Positions 8,019-15,498 of a stretch of 64,000 nucleotides of DNA are shown piece by piece. The stretch's first letter is position 1. Every line of letters begins with the position of its first letter. This DNA is from an uncultured Faecalibacterium sp. (GTDB lineage Bacteria > Bacillota > Clostridia > Oscillospirales > Ruminococcaceae), in contig UQDV01000007.1 of the NCBI GenBank assembly GCA_900539945.1, positions 1 to 64,000 of the forward strand, read 5' to 3'. Under the pieces are notes generated by a model that ran no database searches, was not told the origin of the DNA, and was given only the letters and a program-made list of their open reading frames with translations. The position numbers and the translations under genes are program-made.

Positions 8019-8441
8019 TTACCAGGCAGCCAGGTCTGCGCCCAGCTTGCGGCAGGCGGCCTGCACGTCATCGTCCGGAGCCTCGTTGCAGATCAGGCCC
8101 TCGCCGCCGAACACCTGTGCACCGTCGCCCTGGGCACGCTCCACCCAGTCGCGCATCCACTGGCCGTCGCCCCAGCCGTAGGAGCCGAACATCGCCACCT
8201 TCTTGCCGTTCAGCGAGCCCTCCAGATCCGAGAACATCGGCTCAAACTCGCTCTCCTCCAGCTGCTCGGCACCCATTGCAGGGCAGCCAAAGGCGACCAC
8301 ATCATACTCGCCCAGCTTGGCGGCGTTCATCTCGCTGCAGGGGATGATGGTGGCGTTGGCACCTGCGCCCTCTGCGATGCAGTTTGCCATGGTCTCGGTG
8401 TTGCCGGTCTGGCTCCAGAATACGATTGCTACTTTGCTCAT
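8019..8441 (-). CDS. Flavodoxin
   Basis: A 140-residue short-chain flavodoxin, a cytosolic FMN electron carrier that replaces ferredoxin when iron is scarce. The phosphate-binding loop is FWSQTGNTETMA (residues 8-19), and the two loops flanking the isoalloxazine ring are GCPAMGAEQLEE and FGSYGWGDGQWMRDW. AGAGAGG lies 8 nt before ATG 8439-8441. It has its own promoter with a palindromic operator overlapping the start point, which suggests iron or redox control. Confidence 0.95.
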   Translation of the reverse strand: MSKVAIVFWSQTGNTETMANCIAEGAGANATIIPCSEMNAAKLGEYDVVAFGCPAMGAEQLEESEFEPMFSDLEGSLNGKKVAMFGSYGWGDGQWMRDWVERAQGDGAQVFGGEGLICNEAPDDDVQAACRKLGADLAAW

Positions 8442-8470
8442 TTGAATCGACCTCTCTCAATCAATCTTTC

Positions 8471-8486
8471 GTTAGTTTACGCTAAC
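8471..8486. promoter_or_regulatory. Second GTTAG-N6-CTAAC palindrome in the flavodoxin leader
   Basis: GTTAG TTTACG CTAAC, the same half-sites and spacing as the operator at 8534-8553, placed about 60 bp downstream in the 5' untranslated region. Confidence 0.5.
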
Positions 8487-8533
8487 TTTCAGCTCCAGAA
8501 AAATGCGGCCGGACGATGCCGACGCATTTCTCG

Positions 8534-8587
8534 TGGTTAGTTTTTTCTAACCATCAACAGAATACCACAGGTTGGCAGGCTTGTCAA
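8534..8587 (-). promoter_or_regulatory. Flavodoxin promoter with overlapping palindromic operator
   Basis: Minus-strand TTGACA (8582-8587), 17-bp spacer, TATTCT (8559-8564). Directly downstream, over the start point, is TGGTTAG-TTTTTT-CTAACCA (8534-8553), 7-bp arms with a 6-bp spacer. This is where a repressor would block initiation. The half-site is reminiscent of DtxR/IdeR-type iron boxes; that assignment is inference. Confidence 0.65.
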
Positions 8588-8590
8588 GGT

Positions 8591-9358
8591 TTACTTCTCA
8601 AAAACATGGAACAGAAGCAGCAATCCCCCATAAATCACCGGCTGATGCAGCAGATAGATCCCCAGCGAATGTCGGCCCAGCCAGCCCAGCGGCGCACAGA
8701 CCGACCGGCGCAGCGGCTCCATGCGGGCCCGCCCCATGCAGAAATGCAGGAAGTACCCTGCCCAGAACAAAAACAGCCAGGGCAGCAGCGGAAAGTAATC
8801 CGTGGAGAAAAAGCCCCGCGGGAAAAAGCCGAAGAACGCCGTGAAGAGGTTGGCATACCAGGCACCCGGCAGCAATATCTGCCACGGGCCCAGCTGCCAG
8901 AAACCATCCTGCGTGTGGTAGGTTGCCGCGAAGAGCAGCAGCGACACCACCAGCCCGGCCCATGCCGGGATCTTTTGCAGCAGCGGCTGCAGAAGGCCGG
9001 TGATGAGCATGGCCGCCCCCAGCAGGGTGAGCACCCCGAACACGACCCGGTCCTCCGGCATGAACAGCAGCGTGACCGCCGTGACCAGCACCCCCGCCCC
9101 GGAAACGATCAGCCCGCGCCGCAGCGGGCGATGCCCCAGCGGCAGGCAGAAGCCAGACAGCAGAATGAACACCCAGCAGATGCTCTGCTGCCACAGGTGT
9201 CCCTGCCAGCCCGTATACCATGTGGCAGACATGCCAAACAAAAAGATCAGATCCCAACAGGCATGATAGCCGATCATGCTGAGCAGGTCCAGCCCGCGCA
9301 GCTCATCCAGCAGCGCATAGCGGCCCGCTGCCGGTTTGTTTTTGGAAGGTATGTCCAT
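8591..9358 (-). CDS. DUF1624 (HGSNAT-like catalytic) membrane acyltransferase
   Basis: A 255-residue integral membrane protein with about seven helices. The N-terminal RYALLDELRGLDLLSMIGYHACWDLIFLFG is the diagnostic opening of the DUF1624/heparan-alpha-glucosaminide N-acetyltransferase catalytic family, with the conserved Arg-Gly and the His of YHACWD. Later segments include LLSGFCLPLG and LGRHSLGIYLLHQPV, the latter also typical of acyltransferase-3-like folds. Family members move acetyl groups across the membrane to sugars. GAGGGG lies before ATG 9356-9358. The acceptor is unknown. Confidence 0.82.
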   Translation of the reverse strand: MDIPSKNKPAAGRYALLDELRGLDLLSMIGYHACWDLIFLFGMSATWYTGWQGHLWQQSICWVFILLSGFCLPLGHRPLRRGLIVSGAGVLVTAVTLLFMPEDRVVFGVLTLLGAAMLITGLLQPLLQKIPAWAGLVVSLLLFAATYHTQDGFWQLGPWQILLPGAWYANLFTAFFGFFPRGFFSTDYFPLLPWLFLFWAGYFLHFCMGRARMEPLRRSVCAPLGWLGRHSLGIYLLHQPVIYGGLLLLFHVFEK

Positions 9359-9424
9359 TCCCGTCCCCTCTTTTCGTGCAGTTGGTTCCAGTATAAGCCG
9401 CTGGGCCGGGGTGTGTCAAGGCGC

Positions 9425-9464
9425 AAAAAGCCCGCTGCACGGCGGGACGCACTGTGCAGCGGGC
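9425..9464 (-). terminator. Terminator of the rubrerythrin gene
   Basis: Minus-strand stem GCCCGCTGCAC / GTGCAGCGGGC (11 bp) followed by TTTTTG, 26 nt after the stop codon. Confidence 0.88.
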
Positions 9465-9489
9465 AGAATGGATGACTGGGGAAACCTGA

Positions 9490-10041
9490 TCAGACTTCGG
9501 TGTTGAAGTAGCGCTTCAGCAGGCCCTCGAAGCCGCGGCCGTGCCGGGCTTCATCCTTCGCCATCTCATGGACGGTATCGTGGATGGCATCCAGGTTCAG
9601 GGCCTTTGCCTTCTTGGCCAGATCCATCTTGCCGGAGCAGGCACCGCACTCGGCCTCGGCACGCATCATCAGGTTCTTCTTGGTGCTGTCGGTCACGACC
9701 TCGCCCAGCAGCTCGGCAAAGCGGGATGCATGGTCAGCTTCCTCATAAGCGTAGCGCTTGTAAGCCTCGGCGATCTCGGGGTAGCCCTCACGCTCTGCCA
9801 CACGGGCCATGGCCAGGTACATGCCGACCTCGCTGCACTCACCCTCAAAGTTGGCGCGCAGACCGTCCACGATCTCCTGGGGCACACCCTCAGCCTTGCC
9901 GATGCCCACCACATGCTCGGTCACATAGGTGTTGCCGGTCTTTTCCACAAAAGCGGAGGCCGGAGCCTTGCAGACAGGGCACTGAGCCGGGATCTCACCT
10001 TCAGCAATGTAACCACAAACGGTGCAAACATATTTCTTCAT
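9490..10041 (-). CDS. Reverse-type rubrerythrin
   Basis: A 183-residue peroxide reductase of anaerobes with the order rubredoxin-then-diiron. Residues 1-30 form the rubredoxin-like Fe(Cys)4 site (C6, C9, C21, C24 in YVCTVCGY and CPVCKAP). The ferritin-like domain follows with [19 protein letters not shown] and [10 protein letters not shown] supplying the diiron carboxylate/His ligands. TGGAGG lies upstream of ATG 10039-10041. The single-gene unit has a strong promoter with PerR/Fur-like boxes, in keeping with a role in peroxide defence. Confidence 0.95.
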   Translation of the reverse strand: MKKYVCTVCGYIAEGEIPAQCPVCKAPASAFVEKTGNTYVTEHVVGIGKAEGVPQEIVDGLRANFEGECSEVGMYLAMARVAEREGYPEIAEAYKRYAYEEADHASRFAELLGEVVTDSTKKNLMMRAEAECGACSGKMDLAKKAKALNLDAIHDTVHEMAKDEARHGRGFEGLLKRYFNTEV

Positions 10042-10127
10042 AAGAACAGACCTCCATCATTCTCTGATTGATTCATTTTGAAATCGAAGTGCAGGTGTTG
10101 GTACTCACCAGCCCTTCTCATGGCTCT

Positions 10128-10178
10128 ATTATAGCGAATAATTCCTAGTTAGTCAAGCATAATTTTAAGAATTATTCT
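10128..10178 (-). promoter_or_regulatory. Rubrerythrin promoter with PerR/Fur-like boxes
   Basis: Minus-strand TTGACT (10151-10156), 17-bp spacer, perfect TATAAT (10128-10133). An AGAAT-N-ATTCT dyad (10168-10178) lies just upstream of -35, and a GAAT-N-ATTC dyad (10136-10144) sits in the spacer. These resemble the PerR/Fur 7-1-7 box; the second is weaker. Confidence 0.7.
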
Positions 10179-10185
10179 CAATTAC

Positions 10186-10219
10186 AAAAAACTGGCAAGG
10201 TCACTAAAAACCTTGCCAG
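10186..10219 (-). terminator. Terminator of the uracil permease gene
   Basis: Minus-strand stem CTGGCAAGG / CCTTGCCAG (9 bp) followed by TTTTTTG, about 55 nt after the uraA stop. Confidence 0.88.
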
Positions 10220-10274
10220 AAAACTATGCGCTTTGCCGGGTTTCCTCGGACGCATCTATTTTATTGTAGGGAGA

Positions 10275-11636
10275 TCAGACCTGCAGGTTGCTGCTGGAAG
10301 CAGCCTCGGAGCCGTCGGCAGCGTCAAACTCGTAGTCGTTGCCGGGCAGGATGGCGTTGAGCAGAATGCCGGCAATGGCAGCGATGGCCAGACCGGACAG
10401 GTTGATGGTAACGCCTGCGATGGCAAAGCTGACGCCGCCCACCGAGTTGAAGCCCAGGGCGCACACCAGAATGACAGCGGCCACGATCAGGTTGCGGCTG
10501 TTGGTAAAGTCCACCCGGTTCTCCACCACATTGCGGACACCGATGGCGGAGATCATGCCGTAGAGCACAAAGCTGATGCCGCCGATGATGCCGGTGGGGA
10601 TGGTGTTGATGACAGCCTCAAACTTGGGGCTGAAGCTCAGGATGATGGCCAGCACAGCGGCAATGCGGATGACCAGCGGGTCGTAGATCTTGCTCAGGGC
10701 CAGCACGCCGGTGTTCTCGCCGTAGGTGGTGTTGGCCGGGCCGCCCAGCAGGCCGGCCATGGTGGTGGCCAGACCGTCGCCCAGCAGGGTGCGGTTCAGG
10801 CCGGGGTCATTGATATAGTTGTGGCCGACGGTGGCGCTGATGGCGGCGATATCGCCCACATGCTCCATCATGGTAGCCAGTGCGATGGGGATGATGGTGA
10901 ACAGAGCGCTGATGAACTCCGGGCTGCCGTCAATGGCAAACAGACCCATGGCCTCCTTGTGCAGGGGGATGCCGAACCAGGCCGCGTCGGCGATCTTCTG
11001 GAAGTCCACGGCACCGGTGACCAGAGCCACCGCGTAGGACACCAGCACACCGATCAGGATGGGCAGGATCTTGACCATGCCTTTACCCCAGATGTTGCAG
11101 ATAATGACCACGCCCAGCGCCACAAAGGCCAGCAGCCAGTTGGTCTGGCAGTTTTTGATAGCAGAGGGAGCCAGGATCAGGCCGATGGAGATGATAATGG
11201 GGCCGGTGACCACCGGGGGGAAGAACCGCATGATGCGGCGGATGCCGAAGGTGGAGATCAGCAGGCTGGCCACCAGGTACACCAAGCCGGAGAAGGCAAC
11301 GGCGGCACAGGCGTAGGGCAGCATCTTGGTGTTGACCACGGTCAGGTTGCCGTCTGCATCAGCCAGCATGGGAGCCACGATGGAGAAACCGCCCAGGTAG
11401 GCAAAGGAGGAGCCCAGGAAGGCCGGGACCTTCTTTTTGGTGATCAGATGGAACAGCAGCGTGCCCAGACCAGCGCACAGCAGCGTGGTGGAAACGCTCA
11501 GGCCGGTGAGCAGCGGCACCAGCACGGTGGCTCCGAACATGGCGAACATGTGCTGCACGCCCAGGATGAACATCCGGCCCGCACCCAGCTGGCGCGCGTC
11601 GTAAATGCCCTTGGAGTAATCGATCTGTTTACTCAT
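10275..11636 (-). CDS. uraA: Uracil/xanthine permease family transporter (uraA-like)
   Basis: A 453-residue nucleobase:cation symporter-2 (NAT/NCS2) protein with about 14 membrane spans. LGVQHMFAMFGATVLVPLLTGLS (residues ~25-47) is the TM1 signature with the QH motif, FLGSSFAYLGG carries the TM3 substrate-site segment, and GGPANTTYGENTGVLALS is the uracil-type NAT signature. The pyrimidine-type motif makes uracil the best guess. ATG 11634-11636 lies 12 nt after AGGAGG. It overlaps the stop of an upstream 47-codon leader ORF by 8 nt (ATGAGTAA), so expression depends on reading through the attenuator in that leader. Confidence 0.93.
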   Translation of the reverse strand: MSKQIDYSKGIYDARQLGAGRMFILGVQHMFAMFGATVLVPLLTGLSVSTTLLCAGLGTLLFHLITKKKVPAFLGSSFAYLGGFSIVAPMLADADGNLTVVNTKMLPYACAAVAFSGLVYLVASLLISTFGIRRIMRFFPPVVTGPIIISIGLILAPSAIKNCQTNWLLAFVALGVVIICNIWGKGMVKILPILIGVLVSYAVALVTGAVDFQKIADAAWFGIPLHKEAMGLFAIDGSPEFISALFTIIPIALATMMEHVGDIAAISATVGHNYINDPGLNRTLLGDGLATTMAGLLGGPANTTYGENTGVLALSKIYDPLVIRIAAVLAIILSFSPKFEAVINTIPTGIIGGISFVLYGMISAIGVRNVVENRVDFTNSRNLIVAAVILVCALGFNSVGGVSFAIAGVTINLSGLAIAAIAGILLNAILPGNDYEFDAADGSEAASSSNLQV

Positions 11637-11772
11637 GGATTTTGTATACCTCCTGCATCGACCCAAAAAAAGAGGCATTGCCGCGGTGAACGGCAGTGCC
11701 TCCTGAATTGGGAACAATAATGACGCCCGGAAAAATAAAAACAGAACGGCGCAGTCGATGCATATTCGGCAT
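11629..11772 (-). CDS. 47-residue leader peptide of uraA (attenuation ORF)
   Basis: An ORF with an excellent SD (AAAGGAG, 8 nt before ATG 11770-11772) occupies the uraA leader. It begins MPNMHRLRRSVFIFPGVIIV and its stop overlaps the uraA start. Codons ~11-14 contain a run of ten U and one A (11731-11741), and codons ~25-35 span an intrinsic terminator whose U-tract encodes SFF. Length and layout resemble the E. coli pyrBI leader peptide (44 codons, U-rich pause region, then terminator). I infer a regulatory rather than a structural role. No such system is established for this lineage to my knowledge. Confidence 0.65.
   Translation of the reverse strand: MPNMHRLRRSVFIFPGVIIVPNSGGTAVHRGNASFFGSMQEVYKIHE
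11665..11702 (-). terminator. Attenuator terminator inside the uraA leader ORF
   Basis: Minus-strand 12-bp stem GAGGCACTGCCG / CGGCAATGCCTC (11691-11702 with 11672-11683, one mismatch) with a 7-nt loop, followed by seven U. It lies 29 nt before the uraA start codon and within a translated frame, so a closely following ribosome would prevent its formation. Confidence 0.85.
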
Positions 11773-11878
11773 ACCGCTCTCTCCTTTCGTCCGGGTCTTC
11801 CAAACCGCCGGAACCGTTCCGGCCAGAAGCCTGTCCGCCCGCACCCCAAACCGGGCCGCCGGGCAGGCTTTACTGGAT

Positions 11879-11907
11879 AGTATAGCAGACTTTTGCCTGC
11901 CCCGCAA
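11879..11907 (-). promoter_or_regulatory. Promoter of the uraA leader
   Basis: Minus-strand TTGCGG (11902-11907), 17-bp spacer, TATACT (11879-11884). The start point near 11872 gives a 100-nt untranslated segment with a GC-rich hairpin (AGCCTG ... CAGGCT) ahead of the leader ORF. Confidence 0.75.
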
Positions 11908-11925
11908 CCTTTTTTGCCAATTTTC

Positions 11926-11954
11926 TTGCATTCCGGTCCAAAGCGCACTATAAT
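11926..11954 (+). promoter_or_regulatory. Promoter of the cysteine desulfurase-ttcA unit
   Basis: TTGCAT (11926-11931), 17-bp spacer, TATAAT (11949-11954), back to back with the uraA promoter. Confidence 0.8.
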
Positions 11955-12001
11955 GTTACCTACTATTATAATCTGTATACCGAACAAGATCAGGAGGATC
12001 T

Positions 12002-13129
12002 ATGATCTATCTGGACTATTCCGCCAACACGCCGGTGGACGAGGCCGTGCTGGAACGCTTCTGTGCGGTGGAGCGCAGCTGCCCCGGCAACGCGAACTCC
12101 CGCCATCAGGCCGGTGCCGCCGCCAAAGCCGCCATCGACGAGGCCACGCAGAGCATTGCCCGCAGCCTTCATGTGCAGCCGGCGGAGATCATTTATACAT
12201 CCGGTGCCAGCGAGGCCAACAATTTTGCGCTGAAGAGCATCGCCCGGCTGGAGCGTCACCACGGCAAACACATCATTTCCACCCCGCTGGAGCACTCCTC
12301 GGTCAGCGGCACTCTGACTGCCCTGCAGGAGCAGGGGTACGAGATCGACCTTGTGGACATCAAACAGGACGGCACGGTGGACCTTGCCCACCTGCGGGAG
12401 CTGCTGCGGCCGGACACCATTCTGGTGGCCGTCACCGCCGTGGACAGCGAACTGGGCGTGGTGCAGCCGGTGACCGAGATCGCCGCACTTTTAAAGGACT
12501 ATCCCCACTGCCACCTGCATGTGGACGCCACCCAGGCGGTGGGCAAACTGCCCCTCCCTGCGTTTGAGGGCATCGACACCCTGAGCCTGACCGCCCACAA
12601 ATTCTACGGGCTGAACGGCATCGGTGTGCTGGTCAAGCGGCGGGGCCTCGCGCTGGAACCGCTCATCCACGGCGGCGAGAGCACCACCATCTACCGCAGC
12701 GGCACCCCCACCGTGGCGCTGGCCTGCTCGCTGGCACTTGCACTGGACAAGGCCATGACCGAGCTGCCGGAGCGGGTGGAGCGGGTGCGCAGCCTGAACG
12801 CCCGCCTGCGCACCGAACTGGCAAACTACCCCAAAGTGCGCATCAACAGCCCAGAAGCCGCCGTGCCGCAGATTTTGAACCTGAGCGTGAAGGACGTAAA
12901 GGGCACCGTGTTCCAGCGGGAGCTGGACGCGCATGGCGTGTGCGTCTCGGTCAAATCGGCCTGCTCGTCCGACGGCCTGCCCTCCCGGGCCGTGTTCGCC
13001 GTGAGCCGCGATCGCCGCAACGCTCTTTCCTCCTGGCGCATCAGCCTGAGCCACCGGACCACCGATGAGGAGATCACCGGATTTTTACAGGCTTTCGATG
13101 CCTGCTACCGCACTCTGACCCAACCGTAA
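12002..13129 (+). CDS. Cysteine desulfurase (NifS/IscS family)
   Basis: A 375-residue PLP enzyme that moves the sulfur of cysteine to a protein persulfide. It starts MIYLDYSANTPVDEAVLERF, the classic NifS opening. PLP contacts are visible: YTSGASEANNFALKS, HVDATQAVGKLP, and the Schiff-base Lys in SLTAHKFYGLNGIG. The persulfide Cys lies in SVKSACSSDGLPSRAVFA, and the C-terminal WRISLSHRTTDEEI is typical. AGGAGG precedes the ATG. The TtcA-like gene follows after 13 nt, so the likely job is to feed sulfur to tRNA thiolation; a general Fe-S role cannot be excluded. Confidence 0.95.
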   Translation: MIYLDYSANTPVDEAVLERFCAVERSCPGNANSRHQAGAAAKAAIDEATQSIARSLHVQPAEIIYTSGASEANNFALKSIARLERHHGKHIISTPLEHSSVSGTLTALQEQGYEIDLVDIKQDGTVDLAHLRELLRPDTILVAVTAVDSELGVVQPVTEIAALLKDYPHCHLHVDATQAVGKLPLPAFEGIDTLSLTAHKFYGLNGIGVLVKRRGLALEPLIHGGESTTIYRSGTPTVALACSLALALDKAMTELPERVERVRSLNARLRTELANYPKVRINSPEAAVPQILNLSVKDVKGTVFQRELDAHGVCVSVKSACSSDGLPSRAVFAVSRDRRNALSSWRISLSHRTTDEEITGFLQAFDACYRTLTQP

Positions 13130-13142
13130 AACGAGGTAACCC

Positions 13143-14012
13143 ATGAAAAAAACTCTGGAACCCTATCAGCTGATCGAACGCAGCATCATCAAAAAATATC
13201 GCAAAGAACTGTGGACCCCCTTCATCGTGGCGGTCAAGCGCTACGAGCTGGTGCAGGCCGGTGACCGCATTGCCGTGTGCATTTCCGGCGGCAAGGACTC
13301 CATGCTGATGGCCAAGCTCATGCAGGAGCTGCAGCGCCACAGCGACGTGCCCTTTGAGCTGGTATTTCTGGTCATGGACCCCGGCTACAACGAGATCAAT
13401 CGCCAGAAGATCGAATCCAACGCCGAGCTGCTGCACATCCCGGTGACCATTTTCGAGAGCAACATCTTTGCCGTGGCCAACAACACCGACAAGAACCCCT
13501 GCTACCTCTGCGCCCGGATGCGCCGCGGCCACCTGTACAGCAAGGCCAAGGAGCTGGGCTGCAACAAGATCGCGCTGGGGCATCACTTCAACGATGTGAT
13601 CGAGACCACCGTCATGAGCATGTTCTACGGTTCTCAGCTGCAGGCCATGCCACCCAAGCTGCACAGCACCAGCTTCCCCGGCATGACCCTCATCCGGCCC
13701 ATGTACTGCATCCATGAAGAGGATATTCTGGCCTGGAAGCGCTATAACGAGTTGGAGTTCATCCAGTGCGCCTGCCGCTTTACCGAGAACTGCACCATGT
13801 GCGACAACGGCGGCGGTGGTTCCAAGCGGCAGGAGGTCAAGACCCTGCTGCGCCGCCTCAAGCGCGACAATCCCAACATCGAGAACAGCATCTTCCGCAG
13901 CATTCATGCGGTGGCGCTGGACACCATGCCCGGCTACAAATCCGAGGGCGTGGAGCACAGCTTCCTGGAGCGGTTCAACGCCATGGAAGCCGCATCCGAC
14001 GAGAACGAATAA
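13143..14012 (+). CDS. TtcA-like tRNA thiolation protein (PP-loop ATPase)
   Basis: A 289-residue adenylating thiolase. The PP-loop is AVCISGGKDSMLMAK (residues ~43-57). A CxxC pair (NPCYLCARMRRGHLY) and a later CxxC (FTENCTMCDNG) provide the cluster- or persulfide-binding cysteines, and GCNKIALGHHFNDVIETTVM is the conserved TtcA/TilS helix. In TtcA proteins a [4Fe-4S] cluster helps insert sulfur at cytidine 32 of tRNA. This Firmicute branch is not fully characterised, so the exact target base is uncertain. It is co-transcribed with the desulfurase and ended by a strong hairpin. Confidence 0.88.
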   Translation: MKKTLEPYQLIERSIIKKYRKELWTPFIVAVKRYELVQAGDRIAVCISGGKDSMLMAKLMQELQRHSDVPFELVFLVMDPGYNEINRQKIESNAELLHIPVTIFESNIFAVANNTDKNPCYLCARMRRGHLYSKAKELGCNKIALGHHFNDVIETTVMSMFYGSQLQAMPPKLHSTSFPGMTLIRPMYCIHEEDILAWKRYNELEFIQCACRFTENCTMCDNGGGGSKRQEVKTLLRRLKRDNPNIENSIFRSIHAVALDTMPGYKSEGVEHSFLERFNAMEAASDENE

Positions 14013-14025
14013 AGCTCTTTTCATA

Positions 14026-14067
14026 GAAAAACGGCACGGTGCATCGCTGCATCGTGCCGTTTGTTTT
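14026..14067. terminator. Bidirectional terminator after the ttcA-like gene
   Basis: A stem of about 15 bp (AACGGCACG / CGTGCCGTT core plus TGCA/TGCA) with flanking A-run on the left and TTGTTTTTT on the right; it separates convergent genes. Confidence 0.88.
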
Positions 14068-14071
14068 TTGT

Positions 14072-15496
14072 TTATCTGCGCAGAACTGAGACTTCCGTCA
14101 CGCCATAGCGCTGCATCAATTCCAGTGCCGCCGGGGTGATTTCTTCCCCGCTCACCGCGATAGGGATGGCCGGCGGGCAAGACACCGTGGGCATCGCACA
14201 AATGCGGCCCAGCGCCTGCTGCACCGGGATGCGCTCCTGCGGGGCAAACACTGCCTGCCGGATGGTGCAATGGGCCCGCGCCTGCTGCGCCAGTGCCATG
14301 AACTCCCCAGCCAGCTCTTCCGGCTGCAGGAGCCCGCCCGCTGCGGGCAGGCTGTGCAGACACTGCCGGAGCACCGTGCGCAGGCGCGCGTAGTCCTGCG
14401 GTGGGTTGCAGGGGGTGAACATCAGCACCACATAACGCGGGTCGGCATATTCACACTCGAGCTGCCCGCCGCGCAAGGCATCCGCCAGCGCGGTGCCGGT
14501 CATGCCAAGGGCCGCAGCGTCCAGCGTCAGCTTCAGCGGTTCCCGGCCCGGGCCATCCAGCACCAGCGGCACCGGGCAGCCCGCCGCCTGCGCCGCCGCG
14601 TTCAGCTCCCCGCGCAGAGCAGAAAGCCGGGCACAGCACCGCTGCAGCCCCACAGGGTAGGTTTCTGCCAGCACCCGGTTGCAGGCATCCAGCGACTGCA
14701 GGATCAGGTAGGACGGGCTGGTGGAGCCGAACAGTGCCAGTGCACCGCGCACTGCAGCTTCCTCCTGTACCGGGGCGTTCTCCCCCAGATGCAGATATGC
14801 TCCGCCGGTGACCACCGGCAGGGTCTTGTGGGCCGAGTCGCAGCACATGGCCGCCCCCAGTGCGATGGGGTGCAACGGTTCTCCGGGCAGAAAGCGCAGG
14901 TAGGCCCCGTGGGCGTTGTCCACCAGCAGCGGCACCCCAAAGGTGTCGCACACAGCCGACAAGGCCCGGATGTCCTGCATTCCGCCCAGATAATCCGGGC
15001 TGGTGACGTAAACCCCAAAGGGGGTACTCCCCTGCCCGATCAGCTCCTGCAGCGCTGTTGTCAGCATCTGTGCGGAGATAGGGCAGCTGCACAGCGCCCC
15101 GGCATTCTCTGCCGCAGGCCAGAGCCACCGGATGTCGAAGTCCAGCAGTGCGGCAGCGTACAGCAGGGCTTTGTGCGCGTTGCGGGCCGCCAGCAGTACC
15201 GGACGTTTTCCGGTCCGGGGTGCGGCCTGCAGTGCCAGACACAGCATGGCCCGGATGCACTGGGACGAGCCCTCGGTGCTGTAATAGGTGTGCTGTGTGC
15301 CGAACAGCCGGGTAGCGTTTGCTTCGCTTTGGGCAATGATGCCTTCCGGCTCGTACAGCTCGTCGGCGCCCCGGATCTCGGTCAGGTCCAGCGGCTCAAA
15401 GCCCAGCAGGCTCTGGCCCTTGTGTCCGGGCATGTGCAGGCGGGAGGTGCCGGACTGTGCATAGCCGCGCACAAAATCCACGATGGGTGTGTCCAT
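14072..15496 (-). CDS. Orn/Lys/Arg decarboxylase-family PLP enzyme
   Basis: A 474-residue fold-type I PLP protein. LHMPGHKGQ (residues ~20-28) is the family opening, LLVDNAHGAYLRF holds the Asp that binds the pyridine nitrogen, and CDSAHKTLPVVTGGAYLHLG contains the Schiff-base Lys. The C-terminal domain is shortened (IPVQQALGRICAMPTVSCPPAIPIAVSGEEI), as in the monodomain arginine decarboxylase-like proteins of Firmicutes. It starts 2 nt after the stop of the SCIFF maturase, so they are co-transcribed. Arginine or lysine decarboxylation feeding polyamines is the usual guess; a link to SCIFF is not established. Confidence 0.85.
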   Translation of the reverse strand: MDTPIVDFVRGYAQSGTSRLHMPGHKGQSLLGFEPLDLTEIRGADELYEPEGIIAQSEANATRLFGTQHTYYSTEGSSQCIRAMLCLALQAAPRTGKRPVLLAARNAHKALLYAAALLDFDIRWLWPAAENAGALCSCPISAQMLTTALQELIGQGSTPFGVYVTSPDYLGGMQDIRALSAVCDTFGVPLLVDNAHGAYLRFLPGEPLHPIALGAAMCCDSAHKTLPVVTGGAYLHLGENAPVQEEAAVRGALALFGSTSPSYLILQSLDACNRVLAETYPVGLQRCCARLSALRGELNAAAQAAGCPVPLVLDGPGREPLKLTLDAAALGMTGTALADALRGGQLECEYADPRYVVLMFTPCNPPQDYARLRTVLRQCLHSLPAAGGLLQPEELAGEFMALAQQARAHCTIRQAVFAPQERIPVQQALGRICAMPTVSCPPAIPIAVSGEEITPAALELMQRYGVTEVSVLRR

Positions 15497-15498
15497 GC

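Noticed and set aside
11860..11880. A possible PyrR-binding loop (ATCCAGTAAAGCC) near the start of the uraA transcript.
   Set aside because: At least three conserved positions of the PyrR consensus are wrong and it is not next to the terminator.
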